From positions 1 to 25,503 of IMG/VR virus record IMGVR_UViG_3300002835_000987: a DNA stretch of 25,503 nucleotides. One strand, 5' to 3'. Origin of the DNA: a virus. The position numbers were made by a program, and so were the translations under genes. Of this stretch, positions 1 to 7,591 are shown in pieces (position 1 is the first letter of the stretch; every line of letters begins with the position of its first letter). Below the pieces are notes generated by a model. The model did no database searches, had not been told where the DNA came from, and saw only the letters and a program-made list of their open reading frames with translations.

Positions 1-782
1 GATCCTGAGTGACGGAGAAGAACTCGCTTGTCAACCCAAATACGACCGCCGATATCACGCCAGTTTTCACAGAATGTCCAGTCTTCACTGTAGTAACGAT
101 TCTGACGGACTGCTGTATCAAAGTATGTCTTCAAGTGCTGGTCAAACTTAGGGTCAAGACCAATATCATTCTTGTACTGCTTAACTGCTGGGTGTGAATT
201 CATCTTTTCGAATACATGCTTCTTCATGAGCAAGAAGCCAGTACCAGCCTTTGATACTTCCTGAAGTCCGTCTGGGCCTTCTTCTGCACCTTCAAATCCG
301 TTAACAACCCACTTGATAGGCATAGTCTTCATTGGGTACAAGCCACCGATGACATCAACGTCACGGTTCAAGAGAACGAGCAAGTGCCACGGTTCCCAAC
401 CGATATCGGCGTCAACGAAGAACAAGTGTGTTGCTTCTGGCATATCAAGGAATTTTGCAGTAAGTGTGTTACGTGCGCGGCTGATGAGTGACTCATTAAC
501 CATTGTTTCTAGGGTCCAGTCAATACCAAGCTGACGGGCAGTGTTAGCCCACTTGATGAATGACATGAATGTTGATTCAGTCAACATGCCGCCGTAGCAA
601 GGCATCGCAATGTGAACCTTAGTTGTACGGAGGAAGTCAACGTTTACTTGAACTTGTCCTTCTTGAGGCGCTTGTTCTTGTGCTGCTTCTGCTGCAATTT
701 CTTCTAGCTTTTCAACGGGAATGTTGCGCTCTTCGCCGTTCGGAGCAATTGTATTCTTTGTAGTCTTTGGTTTACGTGCCAT
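1..782 (-). CDS. GT-A type glycosyltransferase, C-terminus off the window
   Basis: Reading the complement from the ATG at 782 gives an open frame of 260 codons to the window edge, so the C-terminus is missing. After a polar, acidic N-terminus of about 50 residues comes a Rossmann-like start (VHIAMPCYGG, about 56-65), then ESLISRARNTL (97-107) and FFVDADIGWEP (121-131). The last contains a DxD-type DAD (124-126) that in GT-A enzymes binds metal and nucleotide-sugar. The region YSEDWTFCENW to DIGGRIWVDK (231-252) fits the distal acceptor/metal part of phage glycosyltransferases. The start is supported by AGAGGAA upstream. The likely role is to glycosylate virion proteins, DNA or host surface; substrate and acceptor cannot be told. 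A late-type box and a short palindrome precede it. Confidence 0.75.
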   Translation of the reverse strand, partial: MARKPKTTKNTIAPNGEERNIPVEKLEEIAAEAAQEQAPQEGQVQVNVDFLRTTKVHIAMPCYGGMLTESTFMSFIKWANTARQLGIDWTLETMVNESLISRARNTLTAKFLDMPEATHLFFVDADIGWEPWHLLVLLNRDVDVIGGLYPMKTMPIKWVVNGFEGAEEGPDGLQEVSKAGTGFLLMKKHVFEKMNSHPAVKQYKNDIGLDPKFDQHLKTYFDTAVRQNRYYSEDWTFCENWRDIGGRIWVDKRVLLRHSG

Positions 783-812
783 GTGTTCCTCTTTCTAGTA
801 AACTTGTATAGA

Positions 813-820
813 TATTTACA
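813..820 (-). promoter_or_regulatory. Late-type promoter box upstream of the glycosyltransferase
   Basis: The minus strand reads TGTAAATA, 7 of 8 matches to the T4 late box TATAAATA, about 30 nt before the glycosyltransferase ATG. It lies inside a 6-bp inverted repeat (CTTGTA at 803-808, TACAAG at 817-822). Confidence 0.4.
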
Positions 821-839
821 AGCGGAACTAGTAGTGGAA

Positions 840-2012
840 TTATTTTTCTTCTAAATAATCTGCGTTTTCGGATATATTTTGATCGGAAGCAATGAGCTTT
901 TTAACTTCATTTTCAATATGCCCAGGAGGATTGCTGTAAGGACTCATGTCTACGCTGCCAACCATTCTGAATGAATCGTCACCTACTTGCTTATAGACAG
1001 AATATCCTGCTTTAACAAAGCCGTCATCGTCATCATAGCTATCATCACCTAAGAAGTAACCATTGCCCAAATCTTCAATAATCTCAGCCTGTCTGTTAGA
1101 ATAAACATCACCTGCTTTTTCATTAAATGTTTTTCTATAAACATTTGGATCCATGTTATACCGACTGCCTATAACTTTATGACCTTCGCCGCTCAATAGC
1201 ATATCATACAATAATTTAATTACATCTTCCTTACTTCTAAGCTGCAATAATCGTTGTTTTAGCCACGATACCTTTTCAGGCTTAATAGGGCGACTAGAGT
1301 TAGGATTGGTAATCAACTTAAATGCTTGTATTTTTACTTGGTCTAAATCACGAATACGCATTAGACTATTGATGTCATCAGCATTAAAGTTTTCAGGAGG
1401 AAGATTTTCTCTGCCTTCTGCCACTTCCTCAGTACCCATGCCCAAATCAAGCATCTTGACAATGTTCTGTGCTAATTTCTGATTCTCTTGTGCTTTAGGA
1501 TATAGACTCATAACCATTGCAAGTTTGCGACGATCATTCAACTGAGGCCATATGTTGCGAATCTCAGTAGCAGATTTGATGCCGGGGCCAAACTCTACTG
1601 TAGGCAAATATGCCATATAACCGTGTTCGCTGAATGGTCGCATATCCTTGCCTGTGTATGGCTGGAAGTATGCAGGGCTACCGTCTTTTTTAGTGCCGCC
1701 TGGCTTAGGTTGTTGGTCACGGTCTTTCTCACTTCGAACAAACACCACTACATCTTCGTCTGGGTTATAATGTTGTAGTATTTCTTTAGCCTGAAACGGA
1801 CTCGTTACTTGAACAAAACGACCATCTTGTACACCAGCTACTTTAGCTAGTTTCTCTTTGATTTCAAAAGGGAATGGTCTAGTTTTGGTGTCGTTAGTTG
1901 CAGCAACATACACATCTGCGTTAGGAAATGCCTGCACTGCACTTTGGTACAATGCAGCATGTCCTGCATGAAATGGGTGAAATCCCCCGGGCATGATTAC
2001 TACAGTTTTCAT
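840..2012 (-). CDS. Nucleotidyltransferase-superfamily protein with C-terminal extension
   Basis: The 390-aa protein opens as a cytidylyltransferase-like HxGH nucleotidyltransferase. GGFHPFHAGH (residues 9-18) is the nucleotide-binding HxGH signature, and SATEIR (147-152) matches the second family motif (ISSTxxR-like). Enzymes of this fold transfer an NMP to a phosphorylated small molecule such as pantetheine-phosphate, nicotinamide mononucleotide, FMN or glycerol-phosphate; the substrate is not clear here. About residues 1-190 make the enzyme domain. Residues 200-390 are a second, unrecognised and acidic part with DDDSYDDDDG-like stretches. The gene starts 3 nt after the stop of the Hc1-like gene, so the two are probably co-transcribed. 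The start ATG sits directly at MKTVVIMPGG, as expected for this fold. Confidence 0.75.
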   Translation of the reverse strand: MKTVVIMPGGFHPFHAGHAALYQSAVQAFPNADVYVAATNDTKTRPFPFEIKEKLAKVAGVQDGRFVQVTSPFQAKEILQHYNPDEDVVVFVRSEKDRDQQPKPGGTKKDGSPAYFQPYTGKDMRPFSEHGYMAYLPTVEFGPGIKSATEIRNIWPQLNDRRKLAMVMSLYPKAQENQKLAQNIVKMLDLGMGTEEVAEGRENLPPENFNADDINSLMRIRDLDQVKIQAFKLITNPNSSRPIKPEKVSWLKQRLLQLRSKEDVIKLLYDMLLSGEGHKVIGSRYNMDPNVYRKTFNEKAGDVYSNRQAEIIEDLGNGYFLGDDSYDDDDGFVKAGYSVYKQVGDDSFRMVGSVDMSPYSNPPGHIENEVKKLIASDQNISENADYLEEK

Positions 2013-2015
2013 TTA

Positions 2016-2198
2016 TTAGTCCGCTTTACGCTCGTTCTTAATTGCAGTAATTTCGTTGCGACGAGCTTTGCAGAGCTTTGCAAGTTCGCCCAATGCCTTA
2101 CGGGCACGAGTACCAGCGGCTGAATTACCTTTTTCAAACTTTTCGTTTTCTGCGAGGAAGGCTTCAAATTGAGCCTTCATATTGATTGTTGTTTCCAT
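2016..2198 (-). CDS. Histone H1-like (Hc1-type) small DNA-binding protein
   Basis: A 60-aa, Lys/Arg/Ala-rich, wholly helical-looking protein. The core EKGNSAAGTRARKALGEL (22-39) followed by AKLCKARRNEI resembles the Hc1 histone H1-like family of Chlamydia and Bacteroidetes, in which a KGNkaAgtRaRk core is followed by a basic helix. Hc1-type proteins bind and compact DNA. The length is at the short end, with no long basic C-terminal tail. In a phage it could coat or condense phage or host DNA, but that is inference. It lies 15 nt after a virion-type gene and 3 nt before the nucleotidyltransferase. The ribosome site is weak (AGAGAT). Confidence 0.55.
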   Translation of the reverse strand: METTINMKAQFEAFLAENEKFEKGNSAAGTRARKALGELAKLCKARRNEITAIKNERKAD

Positions 2199-2213
2199 GT
2201 TATATCTCTTTCT

Positions 2214-2567
2214 TTAATATGATATTTTAATAAAATTTACAGTGCCTTGACTAAAATCTTCCAACTTTGCTCTAAGATAAACAAAGTTACCATTGATATT
2301 AGTATATGCGCTATTATTACTAGCCGTCGCTTCAAATTCATAAACTCTAAACCATTCTGCACTACTGCTATTAGCAGCTAATGTAGCCTCAATGACAATG
2401 TTTCCAGTGACATTAGTTATATTAAAGTTTAAAGTTTGTAAATCACGATTGCCTAAGTAATATGCCGCTGCGGGTTGTGCTTCGCCTGTAACTGTGTAGG
2501 GCGCCCCGTTACCTGGATTTTGGTATGCTGTTTGTGGCAACAAGATTAGGGTAGTAGCTTGAGACAT
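2214..2567 (-). CDS. Small beta-rich putative virion protein
   Basis: The 117-aa protein is rich in Ala, Asn, Thr and aromatic residues and shows alternating hydrophobic stretches (LQTLNFNITNVTGNIVIEATL, then EWFRVYEFEA and NFVYLRAKLEDF), typical of a single beta-sandwich domain. There is no signal peptide or membrane segment. Similar small beta proteins are common near tail and fibre genes in marine myoviruses, so a decoration or tail accessory role is an inference. Its ATG overlaps the stop of the preceding 54-aa gene by one base (TAATG), so the two are probably translationally coupled and transcribed from the late-type box at 2756-2763. Confidence 0.55.
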   Translation of the reverse strand: MSQATTLILLPQTAYQNPGNGAPYTVTGEAQPAAAYYLGNRDLQTLNFNITNVTGNIVIEATLAANSSSAEWFRVYEFEATASNNSAYTNINGNFVYLRAKLEDFSQGTVNFIKISY

Positions 2568-2731
2568 TAAGCTTTCTCAACCTCTACCAAAACTCCTTCA
2601 CCTGCAAGTTCTTGAACAACCTGCTCTAATGCAATCTGCGCATCTTCTGATACGATTGCATTACTTGGTTCACTGTCTTTTACTAGCTTAGCTAATTTAA
2701 TTACAATGATTTCTTCAATCATTTTTGCCAT
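2567..2731 (-). CDS. Conserved-looking 54-aa acidic protein, function unknown
   Basis: A short gene read directly from the complement: ATG at 2731, stop TAA at 2569-2567. It encodes 54 aa beginning MAKMIEEIIVIKLAKLV and ending LVEVEKA. The peptide is acidic and helical, with a hydrophobic strand or helix at residues 5-17 and a second helix near 31-44. Support comes from a good Shine-Dalgarno (TTTTGGAG, 7 nt spacing), a late-type GATAAATA box at a suitable distance, and one-base overlap with the next gene. No function can be assigned. Confidence 0.7.
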   Translation of the reverse strand: MAKMIEEIIVIKLAKLVKDSEPSNAIVSEDAQIALEQVVQELAGEGVLVEVEKA

Positions 2732-2755
2732 GATAAAACTCCAAAATATATAGAG

Positions 2756-2763
2756 TATTTATC
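2756..2763 (-). promoter_or_regulatory. Late-type promoter box GATAAATA
   Basis: The minus strand reads GATAAATA and overlaps the TGA stop of the upstream gene. The next ATG (2731) lies 24 nt beyond, with the Shine-Dalgarno in between. This is the spacing expected for a T4-like late promoter with its start site about 6-7 nt past the box. Confidence 0.55.
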
Positions 2764-3433
2764 ACTGCTGTTCTAGTTTATAGTTCTTTCCTATTACCTC
2801 TGAAAATAGAATGTGCATCATCGTTAGCTGGCTACTATCAGTGTAGTTAATATAAAAGCTTTTAGTACTCCAAACTTGAGGCCAACTAGACGTTCTAGTT
2901 AGCCAAATCATCAGCGCGCCTGATCCTTCTACACCGGCGGTCTTATTGATATAGTCAAAAATGTCTTGCCTTAATTCAGTATTGACCCTAGTTTCTTTTA
3001 AATGTACTCTAAACGGCGCAGGAACTTTGCGCTTGAAATATTTTACTCCATCAGGTAATACCGCAGCTTGATATAGCTTTAATGGTTTACTGGTACTAGG
3101 AGCAGTTTTTAGCAAGTCTAGATCATTACTATAAAAAACTAGGCTGTTGCCTTCTCTACGAGTAGTTCCTTTATTATTCTTCTTAAAGTCATTATTATAA
3201 TTGATTAGTAGTTCAATATTATCGTAATCGATATCTGTCATATTCTTTGGAGTATATATCGGATACCTAAGCATGTCAGTACGAAATTTATCAATAATAT
3301 CCCTGTATTCATCTACTGTCTTCGCTTTATCAGTGTAGTAGGCACCTGGAACATTAGTAACTGCTTTATAAACATATTGATTATAATAGAGTCTTTCTCG
3401 CTGTTCAACCTTCAATTTCAATGATACCGTCAT
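2762..3433 (-). CDS. Unknown conserved-type phage protein
   Basis: 223 aa from the ATG at 3433 (MTVSLKLKVEQRERLYYN). A longer frame to 3484 exists, but the internal ATG has AAGGA at the right distance and overlaps the clpA end by only 29 nt. The protein is rich in Tyr, Asn, Lys and Asp with no membrane segment. Features seen are PIYTPKNMTDIDYDN near the first third and a hydrophobic GSGALMIWLTRTSSWPQVW stretch near residue 185. I do not recognise the family. The overlap with clpA suggests translational coupling. A structural or assembly role is possible but unsupported. Confidence 0.6.
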   Translation of the reverse strand: MTVSLKLKVEQRERLYYNQYVYKAVTNVPGAYYTDKAKTVDEYRDIIDKFRTDMLRYPIYTPKNMTDIDYDNIELLINYNNDFKKNNKGTTRREGNSLVFYSNDLDLLKTAPSTSKPLKLYQAAVLPDGVKYFKRKVPAPFRVHLKETRVNTELRQDIFDYINKTAGVEGSGALMIWLTRTSSWPQVWSTKSFYINYTDSSQLTMMHILFSEVIGKNYKLEQQ

Positions 3434-5672
3434 CACCAATCCTTGCATTTTGCTTGACTGTAATTTCAAATGAAATCTCATCATTAACCAGTACTGCCAT
3501 CACATTAGCATTCTTAATGCTTTCAAACAAAATCTTCTTTGACAGCGGTACACGAACCAATTCATCAATCTTACGTGCTAGAGGACGTGCGCCCATCTTG
3601 CTATCATAACCCTCACGAGCAAGATAGTCAACAACTTCTTCACTAAGGTTAAGTGTGATATTGTGCTTATCAATCAGTGGCTTTTTAAGTTCTTCAACAA
3701 ACTTGATAACAATCTTCTTGATTGAAAGAGTATCTAGCTTGTTAAACTTGCAAATCATATCAAGACGATTGCGGAACTCTGGCTTGAAGAACTGCTTAAG
3801 AGCCTTATCTTCTTCACCGGTCTTATCAAGATTACCGAAACCAATGTTATTGTTTTCGTTGTCGGAAGAACCGAGGTTCGATGTTAGAATGATAAGAGTG
3901 TTCTTCATTGACACCCGCTTACCATTAGAACCAGTAACGGTTCCCTCATCCAACATCTGCAAGAAGATGTTGAAGATATCGGGGTGAGCCTTTTCAACTT
4001 CGTCAAACAGCAGAATAGAATGAGGGTTCTTGCTCAAGTCTGAAATCAAACGCCCGCCCTGCACCTGCGAGTCGCCGAAGCCTACGTAGCCTGGGGGCGG
4101 ACCAATTAAGCTGCTTACGCTGTGCTTCTCGCTGTATTCCGACATGTCATACTTAAGAAGCGGCATATCCAAATTCTTAGACAGCAGCTTAGCCAATTCA
4201 GTTTTACCCGTACCCGTTGGGCCCAAGAACAAGAAACTTGCGATAGGTTTAGTATCATTGCCGATACCTGCAAACGAAACATAGACACGTTCAAGAACCT
4301 TGTCAACCGTTTCATCTTGACCATAGAGTTTATTCTTGACATTCATATCAAGATTCTGTACACGGTCTAAATTGTCGCCGGAGAGTTTGTCTACCGGAAC
4401 GCCTGTGAACTTTTCTACCTGTTCATAGATAAGTTCCTTAGTGATAATTGCATCCTTGTTCATAAGAACACGCTGCTTTGCGCAAGCCGCATCAAGCAAA
4501 TCGATTGATTTGTCAGGGTTCTTACGATCATGAATATAGCGGTCTGCTAGTTCTACCGCAGTGCTAACTGCTTCTTGACTGATATTAACTTCATGGAAGT
4601 CATTCAATCGTGCAGCAAGACCTGAAAGAATGCGAACAGTAGAATCCTTGCTAGGTTCATCGATGCTCACCCGATAGAAACGGCGCATCAACGCACGGTC
4701 CTTTTCAAAGCTCTCATAGAACTCTTCCCAAGTAGTACTTGCAATAACCTTAAGAGTGCCCTTAGTGATAGCTGGCTTAATCATGTTTGCAAAGTCAACA
4801 CTACCACCGCCTGCATTGCCTGCGCCTTGCATAGTGTGTGCTTCATCAATAAAGAGAATCGCCTTCTTCTTTACATTGAGTGCATCAAGAACGTTCTTGA
4901 CCTTTTCTTCAAAGTCACCGCGATAGCGTGAACCCGCAAGTAGTGAACCGACTTCAAGGCTATACAGTTCGTGGTCAAGCAAGAAGTCAGGGACTTCCTT
5001 GTCAACAATAGCATTAGCAATGCCTTCTGCGATTGCAGTCTTACCAACGCCGGGGTCACCAACCATCAATACGTTGCTCTTGAAACGCTTAGCAAGAACG
5101 TTGACGATATCATCAATTTCCTTAGTACGACCAATGACAGGTTCAAGCTTTTCTTCGCGGGCAAGCTGTGTAAGATTAATCGTATATTCTTCAAGAATAT
5201 CATCTGCTTGATTAGCTGTGATGGCAGTCATACTATCGTCACCGCGGTAATATTTTTGCCAGTGATTCAAGAAATCAACCTTAGATACGCCATACTTTAG
5301 AAGAAAATAATGTGCGTGGCTGTTACTTTCACTAGCGATACTCATGTAAAGATCAATTGTAGAAACTTGTCTACGACCAGTAAACAATACCTGAGTGACG
5401 CTGCGATTCATCACACGCTCAAGAAGATTAGTTCGTTTCGGTTGAATATCGGGATCAGTCGATACAATAGACTGTAGACTGTTCAAATACATTTCGATTT
5501 CTTGAATCATCAATTCAGTGTCTACGTTAAATCCAGTAAGACACTTCTTAAATGGTGCATGTGTAACCAAAGACAAAAGAAGATGTTCAACGGTAACATA
5601 TTCATGTTGATACTTCTTAGCGGCTTCGATTGCTCGTGCTACGATATTTTCAATTTCGGGTGAGGGTTGCAA
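3405..5672 (-). CDS. clpA: ClpA-like AAA+ unfoldase
   Basis: A 755-aa two-ring AAA+ protein, close to the length of E. coli ClpA (758). In order: Clp N-domain (1-140); D1 with Walker A GDPGVGKT (205-212), pore loop GSRYRGDFEEK (247-257) and Walker B LFIDEAH (273-279); D2 with Walker A GPTGTGKT (484-491), pore loop GPPPGYVG (524-531), Walker B LLFDEVEKAH (554-563) and sensor-2 GARPLAR (694-700). The D1-D2 linker is short, with no ClpB coiled-coil M domain, so it is ClpA/ClpC-like rather than a ClpB disaggregase. NNIGFG holds IGF (610-612) where ClpA has its IGL ClpP-docking loop. The start is TTG at 5672 behind AAAGGAAAG; no nearby ATG exists. It follows dnaJ and carries its own CATAAATA box. 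No clpP is in the window, so it may work with host ClpP. Confidence 0.9.
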   Translation of the reverse strand: MQPSPEIENIVARAIEAAKKYQHEYVTVEHLLLSLVTHAPFKKCLTGFNVDTELMIQEIEMYLNSLQSIVSTDPDIQPKRTNLLERVMNRSVTQVLFTGRRQVSTIDLYMSIASESNSHAHYFLLKYGVSKVDFLNHWQKYYRGDDSMTAITANQADDILEEYTINLTQLAREEKLEPVIGRTKEIDDIVNVLAKRFKSNVLMVGDPGVGKTAIAEGIANAIVDKEVPDFLLDHELYSLEVGSLLAGSRYRGDFEEKVKNVLDALNVKKKAILFIDEAHTMQGAGNAGGGSVDFANMIKPAITKGTLKVIASTTWEEFYESFEKDRALMRRFYRVSIDEPSKDSTVRILSGLAARLNDFHEVNISQEAVSTAVELADRYIHDRKNPDKSIDLLDAACAKQRVLMNKDAIITKELIYEQVEKFTGVPVDKLSGDNLDRVQNLDMNVKNKLYGQDETVDKVLERVYVSFAGIGNDTKPIASFLFLGPTGTGKTELAKLLSKNLDMPLLKYDMSEYSEKHSVSSLIGPPPGYVGFGDSQVQGGRLISDLSKNPHSILLFDEVEKAHPDIFNIFLQMLDEGTVTGSNGKRVSMKNTLIILTSNLGSSDNENNNIGFGNLDKTGEEDKALKQFFKPEFRNRLDMICKFNKLDTLSIKKIVIKFVEELKKPLIDKHNITLNLSEEVVDYLAREGYDSKMGARPLARKIDELVRVPLSKKILFESIKNANVMAVLVNDEISFEITVKQNARIGDDGIIEIEG

Positions 5673-5684
5673 TATTCTTTCCTT

Positions 5685-6500
5685 TTATGTATTAGTTACT
5701 TGATTATTATTTATGGCTTCAATGATATCAGTATGTATATTATCAGGTATATAAGGTTTTAGCAATAGTATTTGGTCACCATATGTACTAGGTACATTTT
5801 TTATAGGCATTCCTAAACCAGATAATCTGATGTGTTGCGATGGTTGAGTGTTTGCAGGAATAGTAACTTCGATAGTCTTTCCTGCAATAGAGGTGAATTT
5901 GAGCTTAGTACCTACTATTAAGTCTAGAACAGATATAGGCAAATTGCAATACAAATCATCCCCGTTTCTGTCAAATCTTAGATCGGGCATGACATGAAAA
6001 CCTATAATTAGCGTTCCATTATCTATTATATTCTCATATCTAGCTTGTTCACCGTGACTAATTCCTGCAGGTATTTTTACATTAATTACTTTGACGCCAG
6101 TGGGTGTAGAAAGCTGCAATACATGTTCTTTACCGTTATATGCATCTACTAATGATATCGCTACCTGAGTCCTAAATAGTTGTTGCTGCTGTTGATGAGG
6201 ATGGCCTCGCTGACCAAATGCTTGTCCAAACAAATCATTAAGATCAAAGCCATTAAAATTGAAGTTAAAGCCACCAGGAGCGTCACCAAACGGACTATGT
6301 TGCTGTCTATATTGAGGGTTATCGTACTGAGAACGCTTGTCAGGATCGCTTAATGTCTCATATGCGTTAGTGAGTTCTTGAAATTTGTTGATATCACCGC
6401 CCTTATCCGGGTGATGTTCCATCGCTAGCTTACGATAGGCTTTTTTGATTTCGTCCGCGGTAGCTGACCGTGGAACGCCCAGAGTGTTATAATGATCCAT
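5685..6500 (-). CDS. dnaJ: DnaJ-type J-domain co-chaperone (class B, no zinc finger)
   Basis: 271 aa from ATG 6500 (MDHYNTLGV); an alternative ATG two codons upstream at 6506 would give 273 aa. The J domain occupies about residues 1-62 with the HPD tripeptide (HHPDKGG) that activates DnaK. A short Gly/Phe region (about 70-100) and a Gln/His tract (HPHQQQQQ) follow, then C-terminal substrate-binding domains like CbpA. The CxxCxGxG zinc repeats are absent, so it is a class B DnaJ. It presumably recruits host DnaK for virion protein folding. The start at 6500 is preferred because TTGACT, 17 bp, TATATA and 6 nt precede it, which suggests a leaderless message. A large inverted repeat covers the start region. 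It lies 12 nt upstream of clpA. Confidence 0.9.
   Translation of the reverse strand: MDHYNTLGVPRSATADEIKKAYRKLAMEHHPDKGGDINKFQELTNAYETLSDPDKRSQYDNPQYRQQHSPFGDAPGGFNFNFNGFDLNDLFGQAFGQRGHPHQQQQQLFRTQVAISLVDAYNGKEHVLQLSTPTGVKVINVKIPAGISHGEQARYENIIDNGTLIIGFHVMPDLRFDRNGDDLYCNLPISVLDLIVGTKLKFTSIAGKTIEVTIPANTQPSQHIRLSGLGMPIKNVPSTYGDQILLLKPYIPDNIHTDIIEAINNNQVTNT
5708..5715 (-). promoter_or_regulatory. Late-type promoter box CATAAATA before clpA
   Basis: The minus strand reads CATAAATA within the last codons of dnaJ, 35 nt before the clpA TTG start. It matches TATAAATA at 7 of 8 positions and would let clpA be expressed late, independently of dnaJ. Confidence 0.4.
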
Positions 6501-6526
6501 ATACATTATATAGCACCCTGGGCGTT
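6474..6526. repeat. Long inverted repeat over the dnaJ promoter and start
   Basis: Left arm 6474-6494 begins AACGCCCAGAGTG and ends ATAATG; right arm 6504-6526 begins CATTATA and ends CACCCTGGGCGTT. The arms pair along more than 20 positions with a few mismatches around a 9-nt centre. The repeat covers the -10 hexamer, both candidate ATGs and part of the promoter spacer. It could be an operator for a dimeric repressor or an RNA hairpin closing the start. No U-tract follows on the minus strand, so it is not a typical terminator. Confidence 0.7.
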
Positions 6527-6535
6527 AAAAGTCAA
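6500..6535 (-). promoter_or_regulatory. Sigma70-like promoter giving a leaderless dnaJ mRNA
   Basis: The minus strand has TTGACT (6535-6530), a 17-bp spacer, TATATA (6512-6507), then 6 nt to ATG at 6500. The expected start site falls on the A of the ATG. The spacing is identical to that of the promoters before the genes at 10994 and 12479. Confidence 0.5.
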
Positions 6536-6538
6536 GAG

Positions 6539-7063
6539 TTATTTTCCTAAGAATGCACTCACTGGGCTAGCCGGGGCGCCTACTGCTGTGTCAACATTAG
6601 CTGCACCCTCAATCTTTTCCTTAGTACGACCATAAGCAGCGATACCAAGAACAGCACCCATTGCGATGTGGAATAGACCAGCACCCTGTAGTGAGATTGG
6701 TTGCCAAGGAGTTGTTACACTGCCGTTAGTCGCAGCTTGTAGGATTGACCAAGCAATTGGGAATATAATGAAGTCAGTAACGCAGACTGCCATATACATC
6801 CAGCCCATTGCAGGACGCCATTTCTTGTTAATCCAATCTTCGCTTTCTTTGTCATGCTTCACAAGCACTTCTGCGTTCTGTGCCGCATTGGTTCCTGCTT
6901 GTGTTAGTGCAGCATTATTAAGATTCATAAGCTGATTAGCTTGCTCGTTTCTTTCTTTTACTTGTGCCATGAATTCATTGTCCCCCGTCATTGCTTCATG
7001 ATGCTCATCGGTTTTTGCGATAAGCTGTAGTTCTTCACTTTTATTCTTTTCTGGTAAAAACAT
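6539..7063 (-). CDS. Holin, three-TM family (gene-transfer-agent type)
   Basis: 174 aa. The N-terminal 75 residues are soluble and charged (Asn/Gln/Glu-rich, probably helical). WINKKWRPAMGW (77-88) followed by a hydrophobic segment (84-110), a short Trp/Pro loop and a second hydrophobic segment (123-144) ending AAYGRTKEK match the pattern of the 3TM holin family (WRP motif before the first helix). Such holins make the inner-membrane lesions that release endolysin; the GH19 endolysin of this window lacks a signal peptide and would need that. The soluble N-terminal part is long for a holin and could have a timing role. Good ribosome site (GGGGATGTAATT before ATG). It follows the 7066-7590 gene by 2 nt. 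Confidence 0.7.
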   Translation of the reverse strand: MFLPEKNKSEELQLIAKTDEHHEAMTGDNEFMAQVKERNEQANQLMNLNNAALTQAGTNAAQNAEVLVKHDKESEDWINKKWRPAMGWMYMAVCVTDFIIFPIAWSILQAATNGSVTTPWQPISLQGAGLFHIAMGAVLGIAAYGRTKEKIEGAANVDTAVGAPASPVSAFLGK

Positions 7064-7065
7064 AA

Positions 7066-7590
7066 TTACATCCCCGCTATTGCTTTTAAGTTTTTCGTAT
7101 ACTCATCTTCATGGTATACTCTTTTTGTTTCTATTCCTGCTAATTCACGAAATTCATTCAATTTTTCATCTGATTCTTTTTCCGCTTTGTACTCATTTGG
7201 ATTCAAAATCATTTTTTCACGAATGCGTTCTTCATCAGCAGCAATTTTATCACCTTCGATATCAACTGACCACTCATCTAGTTTTATGTCAGTCAGTGTT
7301 TCTAGGTCAGCTAGTAGTGTACATATTCTGCTAGGAACTTTACTTCTACGTTCCATTTCAACAAAGACTAACCATATACCTGGCTCAATTTCGCCTTCAC
7401 TAACACTAGCATCCAATACGAAATCATATCCTCTTTCGAACCACGTTACTAAATCTTTTGCAGCTAAATTGCTGTGGGTAGTAAAAGTTACAGTTACAAT
7501 GTCACTATCCATACCCATTTTAGCGGCATATTCGTCAACAGTAATTTCGTCCCTGAGTTGGCCTTTAAGGTCCATGTAATCTAGTGCCAT
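7066..7590 (-). CDS. Conserved-type phage protein, function unknown
   Basis: 174 aa, acidic, no signal or membrane segment. The N-terminus MALDYMDLKGQLRDEITVDEY is followed by an alpha/beta pattern (IVTVTFTTHSNLAAKDLVTWFERGYDFVLDAS; IWLVFVEMERR). The C-terminal third is very charged and helical (DEERIREKMILNPNEY and onward). It resembles unnamed proteins of marine T4-like phages that sit near structural genes, but I cannot name a function. It has a ribosome site (GGGGATGATGTAAC), and its start lies 1 nt after the stop of the 199-aa gene upstream, so it is in an operon with that gene and the holin. Confidence 0.65.
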   Translation of the reverse strand: MALDYMDLKGQLRDEITVDEYAAKMGMDSDIVTVTFTTHSNLAAKDLVTWFERGYDFVLDASVSEGEIEPGIWLVFVEMERRSKVPSRICTLLADLETLTDIKLDEWSVDIEGDKIAADEERIREKMILNPNEYKAEKESDEKLNEFRELAGIETKRVYHEDEYTKNLKAIAGM

Positions 7591-7591
7591 G

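Noticed and set aside
2762-3484. Longer start (MMRFHLKLQSS) for the gene after clpA
   Set aside because: It would overlap clpA by 80 nt; the ATG at 3433 has AAGGA and a short overlap.
3421-5300. Plus- and minus-strand frames inside clpA (3421-3609, 3655-3987, 4122-4370, 4871-5062, 4971-5300)
   Set aside because: The clpA frame has all AAA+ motifs in order; the others have no recognisable motif and no ribosome site.
6474-6526. CIRCE heat-shock operator (TTAGCACTC-N9-GAGTGCTAA) at dnaJ
   Set aside because: The 9-nt centre and GAGTG/GCAC parts look similar, but the arms are in the opposite order (GAGTG left, GCAC right) and the match is poor.
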